64,000 nucleotides of DNA from Paenibacillus sp. FSL R5-0766. Lineage in GTDB: Bacteria; Bacillota; Bacilli; Paenibacillales; Paenibacillaceae. The stretch is taken from contig NZ_CP150227.1 in the NCBI RefSeq assembly GCF_037971845.1, positions 4,588,001 to 4,652,000 on the forward strand. Reading direction: 5' to 3'. Positions 27,153 through 36,289 of the stretch are shown here, piece by piece. Each line of letters begins with the position of its first letter. The stretch's first letter is position 1. Made by a program: the position numbers and the translations under genes. The notes below the pieces were generated by a model. It saw only the letters and a program-made list of their open reading frames with translations, was not told where the DNA came from and did not search any database.

Positions 27153-28073
27153 CTATTCCTTCTTTTCATCCTTGCGCGCAAGCGGAATACCGTTCTCCTT
27201 CGCATACCATGCTTCATAATGATGCACAGCTACACCTGCAAATGAAGAATGAGAGGTACCGAGATCAAACACCTTTGCCATCTCTTCATTCATGTTGCTA
27301 ACCGGTTTACGGAAAAAGGTCAGGTGATCCCCCTCGTGTGTATCCGCGAGTTCCGCTCCGACCCAGACTTTCTTGCCGAGATCATCCGCTTCGTCCAGTT
27401 CTTCCTTGGACAGATCATACATCTGCTGCCCACTATCCCGGTAAGCCATAATGGCCACCGCATCAAAGTGGGAGATCACCCAGCGACTGAATGTACCTCC
27501 TTCAGCCGACTGACGGGCATCAAGCCAGAACGGAATGGCAGCGCTCATGTACAGTCCGGCATCCTCGCCGGCTTTTGTCCAGGCCTTCATGTTGTTCTGC
27601 CACTCTGCAATGACGCTGCTCTCCTCGTTCTCCCAGCGCTTCAACTGATACGGCTCCACATCCAGTTGAATGCCTTCGAAGCGTTCATTCTTGGCCGAAG
27701 CTGCATTGTATGCTCTTACTCGCTCGATAAAAGCAAGTCCTTCATCCCGCTTCTCCTCATAGGCCCAGTCTGCATGACCGTTAAGTCCATGCACTTCAAT
27801 CTCAGCCTGTCGGGCAGCCGCAATGAATTTACGGTATGTTGCGTCAGGCAGCTCATCCTGGATTTGCAGGAAGATGGTATCTACGCCCTGTTCTTTGGAA
27901 AAGGCAATAATCTCAGGCGTTTGTTCTGCAATAATGGACGCGTCCCACAGCCAGGTCGCTTTGTGTTCCTCTGCCGAGAACCATTTGAACATCCAAGATA
28001 GAAGCAGCAGGCACAATACCACAGCCAGAATAGCCCATTTCGCCATACCCACCAGTTTGCCCCGTTGCCTCAT
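27153..28073 (-). CDS. Membrane-anchored GH18-like glycosidase-fold protein
   Basis: 306 aa. One N-terminal TM helix (about 10-31) with a short basic start, then an outward-facing TIM-barrel-like domain: TIFLQIQDE, IEVHGLNGHADWAY, FEGIQLDVEPYQL (acidic pair D138/E140), 'FDAVAIMAYRDSG', VGAELADT. The DVE motif followed by a MAY strand recalls GH18 enzymes, although the full DxxDxDxE is absent. It is the last gene of the EPS locus, 8 bp after the dehydrogenase. Inference: trims, cleaves or binds the polymer outside the membrane. Confidence 0.7.
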   Translation of the reverse strand: MRQRGKLVGMAKWAILAVVLCLLLLSWMFKWFSAEEHKATWLWDASIIAEQTPEIIAFSKEQGVDTIFLQIQDELPDATYRKFIAAARQAEIEVHGLNGHADWAYEEKRDEGLAFIERVRAYNAASAKNERFEGIQLDVEPYQLKRWENEESSVIAEWQNNMKAWTKAGEDAGLYMSAAIPFWLDARQSAEGGTFSRWVISHFDAVAIMAYRDSGQQMYDLSKEELDEADDLGKKVWVGAELADTHEGDHLTFFRKPVSNMNEEMAKVFDLGTSHSSFAGVAVHHYEAWYAKENGIPLARKDEKKE

Positions 28074-28081
28074 ATATTTCC

Positions 28082-29449
28082 TCAGACGAGCAACGCTTCA
28101 CTTGGTTCAAGCACAGGATGCTGTACCGAGTGACCAATCTTGTAGATATGCGGATGTGTGTACGAACGGAACGCATTACGTGTATCCAGAATCGGGACAC
28201 CCATCTCGGCAATATCAAAGTAAGGCAAATCGCTGTGGTTGGTGATCAGCACGATGCAATCGTACTTCTTGAACTGTTCCAGATTGAACACTTCGCTGTA
28301 TACTGTCTCCCCATGCTTGTCTTGGAAGGAATCCGCGTGTGGATCGTAGTAGCTAACGTTAGCTCCACTTTCCTTGAACAGTTCATATACTTCCAGTCCT
28401 GGTGATTCACGCAGGTCGGCAATATTAGGCTTGTACGACATGCCGAGGAGCAGAATATTTGATTTACGTACGGATTTAGCGTATTCGTTCAGAATCGTTG
28501 ACGTTTTGTTCAATACATAATATGGCATGTTGTCATTGGTGGATTGCGCCAGCTCAATGAATTTGCTATAGAAACGGAAGCCTTTGGCTTTCCATGACAG
28601 GTACATCGGATCCAGCGGAATGCAGTGTCCACCGATGCCTGGGCCTGGATAGAATGGCATAAAACCAAATGGTTTCGTCGCCGCCGCGTCAATAACTTCC
28701 CAGATATCGATACCCATACGATCGCACATCATCGCCATTTCATTCACAAAGGCAATGTTCACGCTGCGGAATGTGTTCTCCAGCAGTTTGGACATTTCAG
28801 CTACTTTCGGCGAAGATACCGGTACTACCGTTTCTACATATTTGCCATACAGTGCTGTTCCGAGCTTCAAGCAAGCTTCGGTCGTGCCTCCGATTACTTT
28901 CGGCGTATTAAATGTTGTGAAACGTCCGTTGGACGGGTCTACACGTTCAGGCGAGAAGCAGAGGAAATAGTCTTTACCTGCTTCTTGTCCGATCTTGTCC
29001 AGCTGCTGCTGGATCAGTTCTTCGGTTGTACCTGGATAAGTGGTGCTCTCCAAGGTAATCAACATGCCTGGTTTCATATGCAGTTTGATCTGATCCACAA
29101 CCGTCTCGATGTAAGACGTATCCGGGTCCTGATTCTCACTAAGCGGTGTCGGTACGCAGATACTGAGTGCGTCGATCACGCGCAGCATGCTGTAATCTGT
29201 CGTTGGCTGAAAACGACCGCTTTGCATTACTTTTTTCAACTCATCAGACGAAATATCGTGAATATAGGAATCTCCTTGATAGATACTTTCTACTTTGGAC
29301 GCATCCAGATCAATTCCGATTACCGTGAAACCTTGATTGACCATTTCCACGGCAAGTGGAAGTCCTACGTAACCGAGCCCGACAACGCCGAGTACAGCTT
29401 CTTTATTTTCAATCGCATTCAGTAATGTGTGGAATTGTTGATTCTCCAT
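28082..29449 (-). CDS. Nucleotide-sugar (UDP-HexNAc) 6-dehydrogenase
   Basis: 455 aa, standard size. The Rossmann motif GVVGLGYVGLPLAVEM is at residue 21, and the catalytic Cys276 is in GPGIGGHCIPLDP; the GGHCIPLDP form is typical of UDP-GlcNAc/UDP-ManNAc dehydrogenases (WbpA/WecC type) rather than UDP-glucose dehydrogenases. The enzyme oxidises C6 of a UDP-sugar twice with NAD+, giving a uronic acid donor. In this locus it would feed a uronic-acid-containing polymer; substrate preference is inferred from the motif. Confidence 0.9.
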   Translation of the reverse strand: MENQQFHTLLNAIENKEAVLGVVGLGYVGLPLAVEMVNQGFTVIGIDLDASKVESIYQGDSYIHDISSDELKKVMQSGRFQPTTDYSMLRVIDALSICVPTPLSENQDPDTSYIETVVDQIKLHMKPGMLITLESTTYPGTTEELIQQQLDKIGQEAGKDYFLCFSPERVDPSNGRFTTFNTPKVIGGTTEACLKLGTALYGKYVETVVPVSSPKVAEMSKLLENTFRSVNIAFVNEMAMMCDRMGIDIWEVIDAAATKPFGFMPFYPGPGIGGHCIPLDPMYLSWKAKGFRFYSKFIELAQSTNDNMPYYVLNKTSTILNEYAKSVRKSNILLLGMSYKPNIADLRESPGLEVYELFKESGANVSYYDPHADSFQDKHGETVYSEVFNLEQFKKYDCIVLITNHSDLPYFDIAEMGVPILDTRNAFRSYTHPHIYKIGHSVQHPVLEPSEALLV

Positions 29450-29603
29450 GATATTCCCTCCGGGCAGTGTATTTGGTGGTGCTTAAAATCCATATAAATA
29501 GATGAGTGTCTGTGCTCTAAATGTTGCTCTAATCTATCTGATTCATAGTGTAAAAAAAGCTCTTACTTTGCACTTCACACAATCAGCTTATTCAAGCCGT
29601 CTT

Positions 29604-30419
29604 CTAATGCAGGCAGCGTCTGATTCGGGCATCCAGTTCTACAGGCGAGAACGGTTTGGTCATGTAATCATCGACTCCGCTGCGGAAACATTGACTAATC
29701 GTCTGCTCGACACGCTGTTCGGTCAACACGACAATTTTGGGTGGCTGCTCCATCTCCAGATTCTGAATATGATGGATGAACGGCAGACCGTCGATGCCAT
29801 ACAGATTCAGCTCCGTGAGCACCAGGTCTGGTGTAACCTTCTCGATCAACTCCAGTGCAGCCAGTCCATCGACGGCTTCATAGGTTTCGTATCCCTGCAT
29901 CTTCAACCGCAACTGCAGGAATTCGCGTACCGTAGGATCGTTATCCACAATCAAAATTCGTTCCGGCTCGTCCGCCGTATTGTCCAGCGTGTAGATATGA
30001 ATCTCCGACGAATCTATAAGCTTCGAGGACTCAGCCATATGCTGAATGGTTGCCTTCGAAGGGCGCTCCCCTTCCGGGAAACTGGCCAGTGTAATCTGTG
30101 GATCGGCACCGGGTACAGTCTCTTGCAACTCATGCTTGATCCGAAGTCCTTCATAATGAACTTCATCCAGTGACAACCCTGGCAGCAGGACGGCAATCGC
30201 CTGAGTGGCCCCATCCTTCCACACCTGGAAAGCTGTCCCGCTCGTTTGCTCCAGATGTGTCCTGACCTGCTGCTCAGGTTGAGAGTTTCCTGCACAATGG
30301 ATGAACATTAAGCCACATGTTTCGGCACCCGTTTCCTTCAATCCCTGTTCTACACTTCGGTACACATTAACGGCAGCCTCACGCTGCAATGTCGCCGTAT
30401 TTGGCATGTTCTTTTCCAC
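29604..30419 (-). CDS. Response-regulator-like protein with Glu at the phosphoacceptor site
   Basis: 271 aa (GTG start at 30419; an ATG at 30407 is also possible). Residues 1-145 form a domain of unclear type, perhaps a degenerate GGDEF-like fold (FQVWKDGATQAIAVLLPG, PQITLASFPEGERPS). Residues 153-270 form a receiver domain: ILIVDNDPTVREFL (D159, N160), TPDLVLTELNLYG with Glu203 where the phospho-Asp normally sits, T233 and K255 in DYMTKPF. There is no DNA-binding output domain. A D-to-E change often mimics the phosphorylated state. It lies between the GT2 and dehydrogenase genes, suggesting a regulator of polymer synthesis by protein contact. Confidence 0.8.
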   Translation of the reverse strand: MEKNMPNTATLQREAAVNVYRSVEQGLKETGAETCGLMFIHCAGNSQPEQQVRTHLEQTSGTAFQVWKDGATQAIAVLLPGLSLDEVHYEGLRIKHELQETVPGADPQITLASFPEGERPSKATIQHMAESSKLIDSSEIHIYTLDNTADEPERILIVDNDPTVREFLQLRLKMQGYETYEAVDGLAALELIEKVTPDLVLTELNLYGIDGLPFIHHIQNLEMEQPPKIVVLTEQRVEQTISQCFRSGVDDYMTKPFSPVELDARIRRCLH

Positions 30420-30436
30420 CCTTCTCCTCGATTATC

Positions 30437-30626
30437 TATATAAGTCCCAAAAATGTTATTTACACTGACACTCCGATGACAGAACAACCTTTCGATCACT
30501 GTTATCCCCAGATTTTTTGATTCCTTTATACAAGGGGAAATCCGGGAATAAAGGCGAACGCTTCGCTTCTTCAGGCTTTTTCTGCCCTCTCCGTTATCGT
30601 GTAAATGTCTAGTTGGACATATAATT
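30437..30626 (-). repeat. MITE-like palindromic repeat, copy D
   Basis: 190 bp. Outer ends TATATAAGTCC (30437) and GGACATATA (30626), then ATTTACAC / GTGTAAAT, the arms CACTCCGATGACAGAACAACC and TTCTGCCCTCTCCG, and inner stem TTATCCCCAGATTT / AAATCCGGGAATAA. It fills the gap between the GT2 gene and the response-regulator gene within the EPS locus. Confidence 0.9.
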
Positions 30627-30644
30627 GTTTTGATTATTCTTTAC

Positions 30645-32045
30645 TTAAGCGGCTTCGCTTGTTTTCTTCTCATCCTCGGACCAGCTTTGGCGTGTCATGG
30701 TACCCCATGAGTTGTTGTTTTGCATGAACTGCACATGTCCCTGCAATCTCCACAGTACGCCGAGCTGATGGTAACCCACGAATTTCAGCGCGGAGTAGAC
30801 CAGCATTTTGACCAGATCGGAGAGTTTGTTGTAACGTTTGAAAGCAATCTCCTCCAGGACAAGTGCGCCCACACTCAGCAGGTAACCACTCACGAAGTTC
30901 AGCAGTCCAAACAGAACCAGGATCGGCCACTGGGTCATATCCAGAAGCACATATCCAGCGAGAGCCAGAAGTCCGGTAATCCGAAAATACGGGTTCAGCG
31001 CTTCAAAAAGGACGTTATATGGCATGGTCACCATACCCATAACCTTATATTTTGGATTGAACAACATGCCGCGATTCTCGATCATGTTCTTCAGATTCCC
31101 ACGGCCCCAGCGCTTGCGCTGACTGGACAAGATCCGGTAGGAATCCGGTGCCTGCGTCCAGCACACGGCCTCAGGGCAGAAGGCAATGCGATACTTCAAT
31201 TTGTTTTCCAGCATGTAACGGTGAAGTTTGATGATGATGTTCATGTCTTCCCCAGGATAACCATCCCGGTATCCACCTACGGCGATAACAGCGTCCTTAC
31301 GGAACATACCGAAGGCACCGGAGACAATGATCAGACCGTTCATGTGACTCCAGCCAATCCGTCCGCCCAGGAAGGCTTTGAGATATTCGATCGACTGGAA
31401 CATGGGCCAGATTTTGCGTGGCAGTGATACATCTTGCACTGCCCCATTTTCAATTTTGCAGCCATTGGCGATCCGTACATCTCCACCGATGGCTACCGTC
31501 TCTTCCGGATTCTCCATATACATGCGTGCCATGCGGATCAGGGCATCCTTCTCCAGCAACGAATCAGCATCGATGGATGAGATTAGCGGATAATGAGACA
31601 GGTTGATCCCGGCATTGAGGGAATCGGCCTTACCGCCATTTTCCTTGTCAATGACATACAGATCCGGGAACTCCGGGTTATGGTAGATCCCACGAATTTT
31701 CTGACAGGCGATCTTGCCCCGAATCTTCGTATTGGGTACTGGCTTCAGACGATATTCTTTCAACAGGATATTCAGTGTGGCATCACTGGAACCATCATTC
31801 ACAACAATGACTTCATACGTTGGATAATTCAGCGTCATCAGACAGTTCACATTTTCAATAATCGTCAGTTCCTCGTTGTATGCCGGTACCAGCAGAGAAA
31901 CCGAAGGTACCAATTCCGAGCCTGACAATGTATTGTATTTGGAATAATGCGACCGCCGGAAGATCGTCCAGATGTTACGGAACGATAAGGCCAGAATGGA
32001 AAAGTAGAGCGTATTTACAAAAACAACATAGTAGATTGCGACCAT
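30645..32045 (-). CDS. Processive family-2 glycosyltransferase (polysaccharide synthase)
   Basis: 466 aa from the ATG at 32045, which has only a weak SD. The frame stays open upstream to a CTG at 32075 six nt after GGAGGGG, which would add ten residues (LLRDLLLIYG) and overlap the HEAT gene. N-terminal TM helix, a GT2 core with VPAYNEE, VVNDGSSD, DAD (159-161), GED (265-267) and QRKRW (309-313), then several C-terminal TM helices (about 345-425). This D,D,D,QxxRW set marks processive synthases such as cellulose, hyaluronan or poly-GlcNAc synthases. It is the likely polymerase of the locus; the sugar made is unknown. Confidence 0.92.
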   Translation of the reverse strand: MVAIYYVVFVNTLYFSILALSFRNIWTIFRRSHYSKYNTLSGSELVPSVSLLVPAYNEELTIIENVNCLMTLNYPTYEVIVVNDGSSDATLNILLKEYRLKPVPNTKIRGKIACQKIRGIYHNPEFPDLYVIDKENGGKADSLNAGINLSHYPLISSIDADSLLEKDALIRMARMYMENPEETVAIGGDVRIANGCKIENGAVQDVSLPRKIWPMFQSIEYLKAFLGGRIGWSHMNGLIIVSGAFGMFRKDAVIAVGGYRDGYPGEDMNIIIKLHRYMLENKLKYRIAFCPEAVCWTQAPDSYRILSSQRKRWGRGNLKNMIENRGMLFNPKYKVMGMVTMPYNVLFEALNPYFRITGLLALAGYVLLDMTQWPILVLFGLLNFVSGYLLSVGALVLEEIAFKRYNKLSDLVKMLVYSALKFVGYHQLGVLWRLQGHVQFMQNNNSWGTMTRQSWSEDEKKTSEAA

Positions 32046-32067
32046 TCCGTAGATTAATAGCAGATCC

Positions 32068-33276
32068 CTAAGCAGTGTAATCCCCTCCTACCGTAGCAAC
32101 ACCTGTGCGCTTCTTGCTGGTTCTGTTCTCTCGGACAGGGCCAAAATAGCGATCGTACAGCAGTCTTTTTTTGTTATGTGCAATCATCTGCTCTACAGCT
32201 CTGTCATCGGTTCTCGTATGCTGCATGGTACTCTCAATCTGCTGCATCGCAATCTCGCGTTCAGCAACTGTACCTTGCACCGCAGCCTGACACAGCGCTT
32301 CGAATCCCGGTTCACCGAGCTTGCTCAGACTCTCCGCACTGTTATATCGAACTCTCCAGTCTTCATCCCGCAGCGCTTTGCGCAGTAATGGAATACTGCC
32401 AGATGCATGCTTGGAACCAAGCGCTTGTACCACTTCGGCGCGAACTTCCGGATCGGGGTCCTGGATCAGCTTCAGAATCGTCTCATCCCGGAGCGCCGGA
32501 CTTGCGCTAAGATACAGCTTCACTGCTTCGGCACGTACATCCTGATGTTCTGCGCCTACCAGTCTGTCGAGTGCAGGCATCACTTCAGGTACAGCCTGCC
32601 CCCACATGGCAACCAGTCCGACTTTGACAAAATCAGGATTCCGGTCTTCCAGCAATTCGATTAGAATTCTGCTCGTATCCAGACTCGTTTCGAGCAGAAT
32701 ATCTGCTGCCAGATGGTGAATGGACTTACCTTTGGTTAACAGCAATGCGAGCATGTCTTTCAGTTCACCTTGCCGAGTCGTACATCTGGAGATGGAACGA
32801 CCAATCATAATGGCCATCGGGCCCGGTTTCTCATCCTTCAGCAATTCCATCAAGCCCGGAACGGCTTCGGGACAACGCATGCCACCCAAGCGATAAGCCG
32901 CATCAATCTGGCGACCGTAACGCAGACGGCCCAGTTCCTTCAGATCATGCTCTACGAATCCTGCTTCACGGCACAGTGCGATTAATTTGTCGCGATACTC
33001 ACCCTTGAACTGGTCGATCCATTCAATCAGCCTGTCCTGAATGACTCTGCGTTCCAGCGGAGCCAGTTTGCCTGGTGGCAATTTGAGCGGACTATTCTCG
33101 GTCAAGGCTGTTTGCAGATAGGTGAAGTAATCACGCTGCTTCACTTCATAAAACGCCGTCTTGCGTCGTTTGCCATTGTGGGACATTTTCATGGCAAACA
33201 ATACGATGACGCCTACAACAACAAGTGCGATACAGATGTACAAAAACAGATAGGCCAAAGCCAAACTTGGAAACAT
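32068..33276 (-). CDS. Membrane-anchored HEAT-repeat protein
   Basis: 402 aa. One N-terminal TM helix (about residues 5-28) followed by a cytoplasmic-type domain with HEAT/armadillo-like repeats at about 120-370 (AVPGLMELLKDEKPGPM, ILIELLEDRNPDFVKVGLV, LIQDPDPEVRAEVVQALG, LLRKALRDEDWRVRYNSAESL). HEAT repeats form curved scaffolds for protein contacts. It sits between the membrane glycosidase (26 bp away) and the GT2 synthase, whose probable SD lies in its last codons. A scaffold or co-polymerase of the synthase complex is the likely role; inferred from context. Confidence 0.85.
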   Translation of the reverse strand: MFPSLALAYLFLYICIALVVVGVIVLFAMKMSHNGKRRKTAFYEVKQRDYFTYLQTALTENSPLKLPPGKLAPLERRVIQDRLIEWIDQFKGEYRDKLIALCREAGFVEHDLKELGRLRYGRQIDAAYRLGGMRCPEAVPGLMELLKDEKPGPMAIMIGRSISRCTTRQGELKDMLALLLTKGKSIHHLAADILLETSLDTSRILIELLEDRNPDFVKVGLVAMWGQAVPEVMPALDRLVGAEHQDVRAEAVKLYLSASPALRDETILKLIQDPDPEVRAEVVQALGSKHASGSIPLLRKALRDEDWRVRYNSAESLSKLGEPGFEALCQAAVQGTVAEREIAMQQIESTMQHTRTDDRAVEQMIAHNKKRLLYDRYFGPVRENRTSKKRTGVATVGGDYTA

Positions 33277-33302
33277 GTGAAAAGGTCCTCCTTTATACTC
33301 AT

Positions 33303-35528
33303 TTATTCGATCTGAAAACTAGGAATTTTTTCATAACTCTTCTTCATTTTTTCGTAGCTTAGCTTCAGGCGTTCACTATACTGCACCTGCTCCCAAGGCT
33401 GCCAGCTATATACCGGCAATGTCTTCAGGTCCAGGGTCGTCTGTTCACCCCCAGGCCAAGATACTTTCTTCGTGGCGCGGTCCGTTAACCACGGAATGAG
33501 GGTAACGCCTTCCACAGCAACTGTGGAGAATTCACGTCCATTCTTGAGCGGTCCATAATCGATCGCTTGCAGCGAACTCGGATCACCGAACCCGAGCAGC
33601 ATCCAGGGAATTCGCATCTCCACCTGATTGCCGTTATACTGCCATGCCGTTAATGAATCCGTATCGGGCTGACCGGGAGCCGTCGTTCCCCGTTTCAATG
33701 TTCCGACCTTTTCATTCATGAATGGATGGGCAGATCGGGTATCTGGCGGTGTCATTCTCAGGCTGACTGCCAGATTCCATGGGTGGAACGGATCTGCGGA
33801 GTCTGACTGCTGATCTGGCAGCATGTCGTATCCTTCCTTGCCATATAGACGCTGATTAAAGTCATAATCCTTGGCAATCTCCACCTGTGATTCTTCATCC
33901 TGCCCCAGTGTAATCACCGTCTCAAGACCATCACTGAGTGTTCGGCCCGGGAGTAACTTGTCAGGCTGACTGCCTCCGGCAAGTGTATCGGTCCCAATTC
34001 GCAGCACTGTCTTAGCCGGGTCAAACGGTTGATCCAAGGTCAGCCCAATATACAGATAGGCTTCATCATGGGTCATCTTCATTTCCTGAATGCCGTCCAC
34101 TTGGCCCTGCCAGGTCGTGACCTCTTCATCCTTCAGATCATCCCAGTCATCCAGTGATCCGTCGATGGTCAACTGTTCCTGTTTACCAGGGTCCATGGCA
34201 AGCAGACCAAACATTTTCTCGTTTGTCAGCACGTTCAGCCAATATGCACGGCGATCAGCCGGGATTTCCAGTGGCATCGTGTTCCATGTTTTTTTGAACC
34301 ATTCATCCTGCCACATGAACACAATTGCTCCCGAGTATCCTTCATCATAGATATCCTGCGTCAGTGACGCGTCAATATCTCCCTGCTCTACTTCGTTATG
34401 TCCACCCTGATTCCGGCCTCCCATACCCAGATGGGAAATACCAAGAGAAGAGGGTACGCCATACTCTGTAATCATTACAGGCATATCGGAAAACTCGGCT
34501 TTCAGCTTGCGCAGATAACTTCTGTACGTGTTGTACTCACCGTTCTCATCCTTAATGGTTTGGAGTGTTTTATCAATATGGAACAGATCCGGGTAATACG
34601 GGTACACATGGTAGGCTGCAAAATAACCTCCCTGCCACGCCTCCGGCTGAATATGTCGGGCATCCACACTGACGAGATCCTCTTCATACAGCGGCTCGCC
34701 GGGATGATCCAGCACATCGGTGGTTACCCAGTTGGTGAAGGTCATCGGATGTTCCCATCCATACTTCTTCTCCAGGACCGCCGTATGATCCAGCAGCTCT
34801 GCGAGCCAGTTCTCGAACGGTGACGCTTCTGGACTCGCCGAGAAATGAACTCCCTTGTACTGCGGCACGTCCGCATGTTTTGCGTTTGTATTGTCTACCA
34901 TCGCCGGGTCCCATTCCGTCCCCACATGCCAAGCCATCAGGTATTTTCCTGCATTCGTTTTGTATTTGCCGCTGGACTCTCCCTGCTTGGCAGGAATGTC
35001 CGCATCGCCATAGACAGCAGATACGGCCTTTTCAATCTCCTGCTTGAACGTCTGCTCAATATGGGTCGCATAGGCATCCTGTTTCTCAATCAGCTCTTCT
35101 TCAGGTGACCATATGCCCTGTATAAAATATAACGGTTGCTCCCGGCCGCGGTTATATTCGACCAATGCGGAGTAGAAAATCGGTTCGTGAACCGTGTATA
35201 CCCGAATTACATTGGCTCCCAGATCCTCGATCTGCTGGAACCACCGCAAGTAATCCTCTTTGGTCAGCGGGAATTCTCCCGGGTAATGCCCCGGTGAAGT
35301 TGCGCCCAGGTTGACACCTTTGACGAACATCTCCCTCCACGTTCCATCCGGCCCGTATTCCATGAACCGGTCTCCATCGGTCTTGAATTTCATCTCCGTG
35401 CCGTTCTCCGCTGTGTACGTAACGAGCTTGGGTTGCATATAGTGCCACCCGGCAAATATCCCGCCAGTCACCACCACTGCTCCTGTCAACACCGTTAATA
35501 ACCAGCGTCTTCGTCTTTGTCTGCTCAT
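33303..35528 (-). CDS. Membrane-anchored glycoside hydrolase-like protein
   Basis: 741 aa. A basic N-terminus and one TM helix (about 9-27) anchor it outside the membrane. A TIM-barrel glycosidase-like domain covers about 65-440: FVKGVNLGATSPGHYPGEF, VIRVYTVHEPIFY, MAWHVGTEWD (candidate acid/base Glu205), VMITEYGVPSS (candidate nucleophile Glu355). This is the clan-A arrangement. A beta-rich C-terminal domain from about 460 resembles a DOMON/CBM9-like sugar-binding module (LTIDGSLDDWDDL). First gene of the EPS locus, with the SD GAGGTGAGC upstream. It may cleave, trim or transfer chains. Confidence 0.85.
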   Translation of the reverse strand: MSRQRRRRWLLTVLTGAVVVTGGIFAGWHYMQPKLVTYTAENGTEMKFKTDGDRFMEYGPDGTWREMFVKGVNLGATSPGHYPGEFPLTKEDYLRWFQQIEDLGANVIRVYTVHEPIFYSALVEYNRGREQPLYFIQGIWSPEEELIEKQDAYATHIEQTFKQEIEKAVSAVYGDADIPAKQGESSGKYKTNAGKYLMAWHVGTEWDPAMVDNTNAKHADVPQYKGVHFSASPEASPFENWLAELLDHTAVLEKKYGWEHPMTFTNWVTTDVLDHPGEPLYEEDLVSVDARHIQPEAWQGGYFAAYHVYPYYPDLFHIDKTLQTIKDENGEYNTYRSYLRKLKAEFSDMPVMITEYGVPSSLGISHLGMGGRNQGGHNEVEQGDIDASLTQDIYDEGYSGAIVFMWQDEWFKKTWNTMPLEIPADRRAYWLNVLTNEKMFGLLAMDPGKQEQLTIDGSLDDWDDLKDEEVTTWQGQVDGIQEMKMTHDEAYLYIGLTLDQPFDPAKTVLRIGTDTLAGGSQPDKLLPGRTLSDGLETVITLGQDEESQVEIAKDYDFNQRLYGKEGYDMLPDQQSDSADPFHPWNLAVSLRMTPPDTRSAHPFMNEKVGTLKRGTTAPGQPDTDSLTAWQYNGNQVEMRIPWMLLGFGDPSSLQAIDYGPLKNGREFSTVAVEGVTLIPWLTDRATKKVSWPGGEQTTLDLKTLPVYSWQPWEQVQYSERLKLSYEKMKKSYEKIPSFQIE

Positions 35529-36017
35529 GTCTTTAGATTGCTCACCTCTCTATTATGCATCCTGCTTCAACACCGAATGGTCCAACATGAAGCATAGGAA
35601 TCATTCTGCTTCGGATGTCCGCTTGGTAGAGATGTCAGCGGTGTAGTTCTCACTATAGCGCTAAGACTCTGCATTTGTAACTAGGCTGATGGAAGCAAAC
35701 ATGAAATGGAACATTCTGCCCATGATTCATAAAAAGGTCCATCAACTACCACTCGGAAGCCTCTGGGATACCTCTGATTCCCAAACACTAATATTTGCTC
35801 GAATTGCATGGATTAGATGCCTGCTGATCTTGCACTTCTGGAACCTTTATTGTTATGTGCAACGCGGTTACAGGCATCGTTTTCCGTTTGAACACATACC
35901 CCATTAAACGCGAGTCATATGTTAAAGTTGCGGACCTTTTTACAGTATTAACCATAAAGATTACAAAATTGATACTATAGTCCGATAACGCATCAGCGAT
36001 ATTCCGCGTCACATCAA

Positions 36018-36079
36018 GGTTTTCTGAAAAATGCAGAAAACCAAAAAAGGACGTCAGTCCCCCTCTATAGGACTGTGCC
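36018..36079 (-). promoter_or_regulatory. Tandem leader hairpins upstream of the EPS locus (possible attenuator)
   Basis: On the minus strand: GGCACAGTCC / GGACTGACGTCC (36079-36049) followed directly by TTTTTT, which is an intrinsic-terminator shape. A second perfect 9-bp stem GGTTTTCTG / CAGAAAACC (36042-36018) follows at once. No minus-strand gene lies upstream, so the terminator can only act on a leader RNA of the EPS locus or on a small RNA. Confidence 0.6.
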
Positions 36080-36277
36080 CATTTATAACCCTTTTACAAA
36101 AACCTAAATGAACGCCCGGTCATCACCCAGAGGTCACAGATCTCTCACATTAAATGTAAAAAAGCACATCTTATTTCCTAATTTCTGCCTCTAATATAGC
36201 TAATCCATAATTGTGTCCAATTTGCAAAATAATTCCGGTTGCCGCATTTTGGATTGTCAGATATGCTTATAAAACAA

Positions 36278-36289
36278 GAACACTTGTTC
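36278..36289 (+). promoter_or_regulatory. LexA (SOS) box
   Basis: GAAC-ACTT-GTTC exactly fits the Gram-positive LexA/DinR consensus CGAACnnnnGTTCG in its conserved eight bases. It lies about 95 bp upstream of the Y-family polymerase gene, so that gene and the coupled yolD-like gene are probably DNA-damage-inducible. Confidence 0.85.

Noticed and set aside
28625..29425. 266-codon open frame opposite the nucleotide-sugar dehydrogenase
   Set aside because: Shadow frame; the dehydrogenase motifs are clear on the minus strand.
35788..36012. 74-codon minus-strand frame in the EPS leader
   Set aside because: GTG start with no SD and no family; it overlaps structured leader sequence. Left unannotated.
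36018..36079. c-di-GMP riboswitch upstream of the EPS locus
   Set aside because: No GEMM-I or GEMM-II conserved sequence was found on either strand; only terminator-type hairpins remain.
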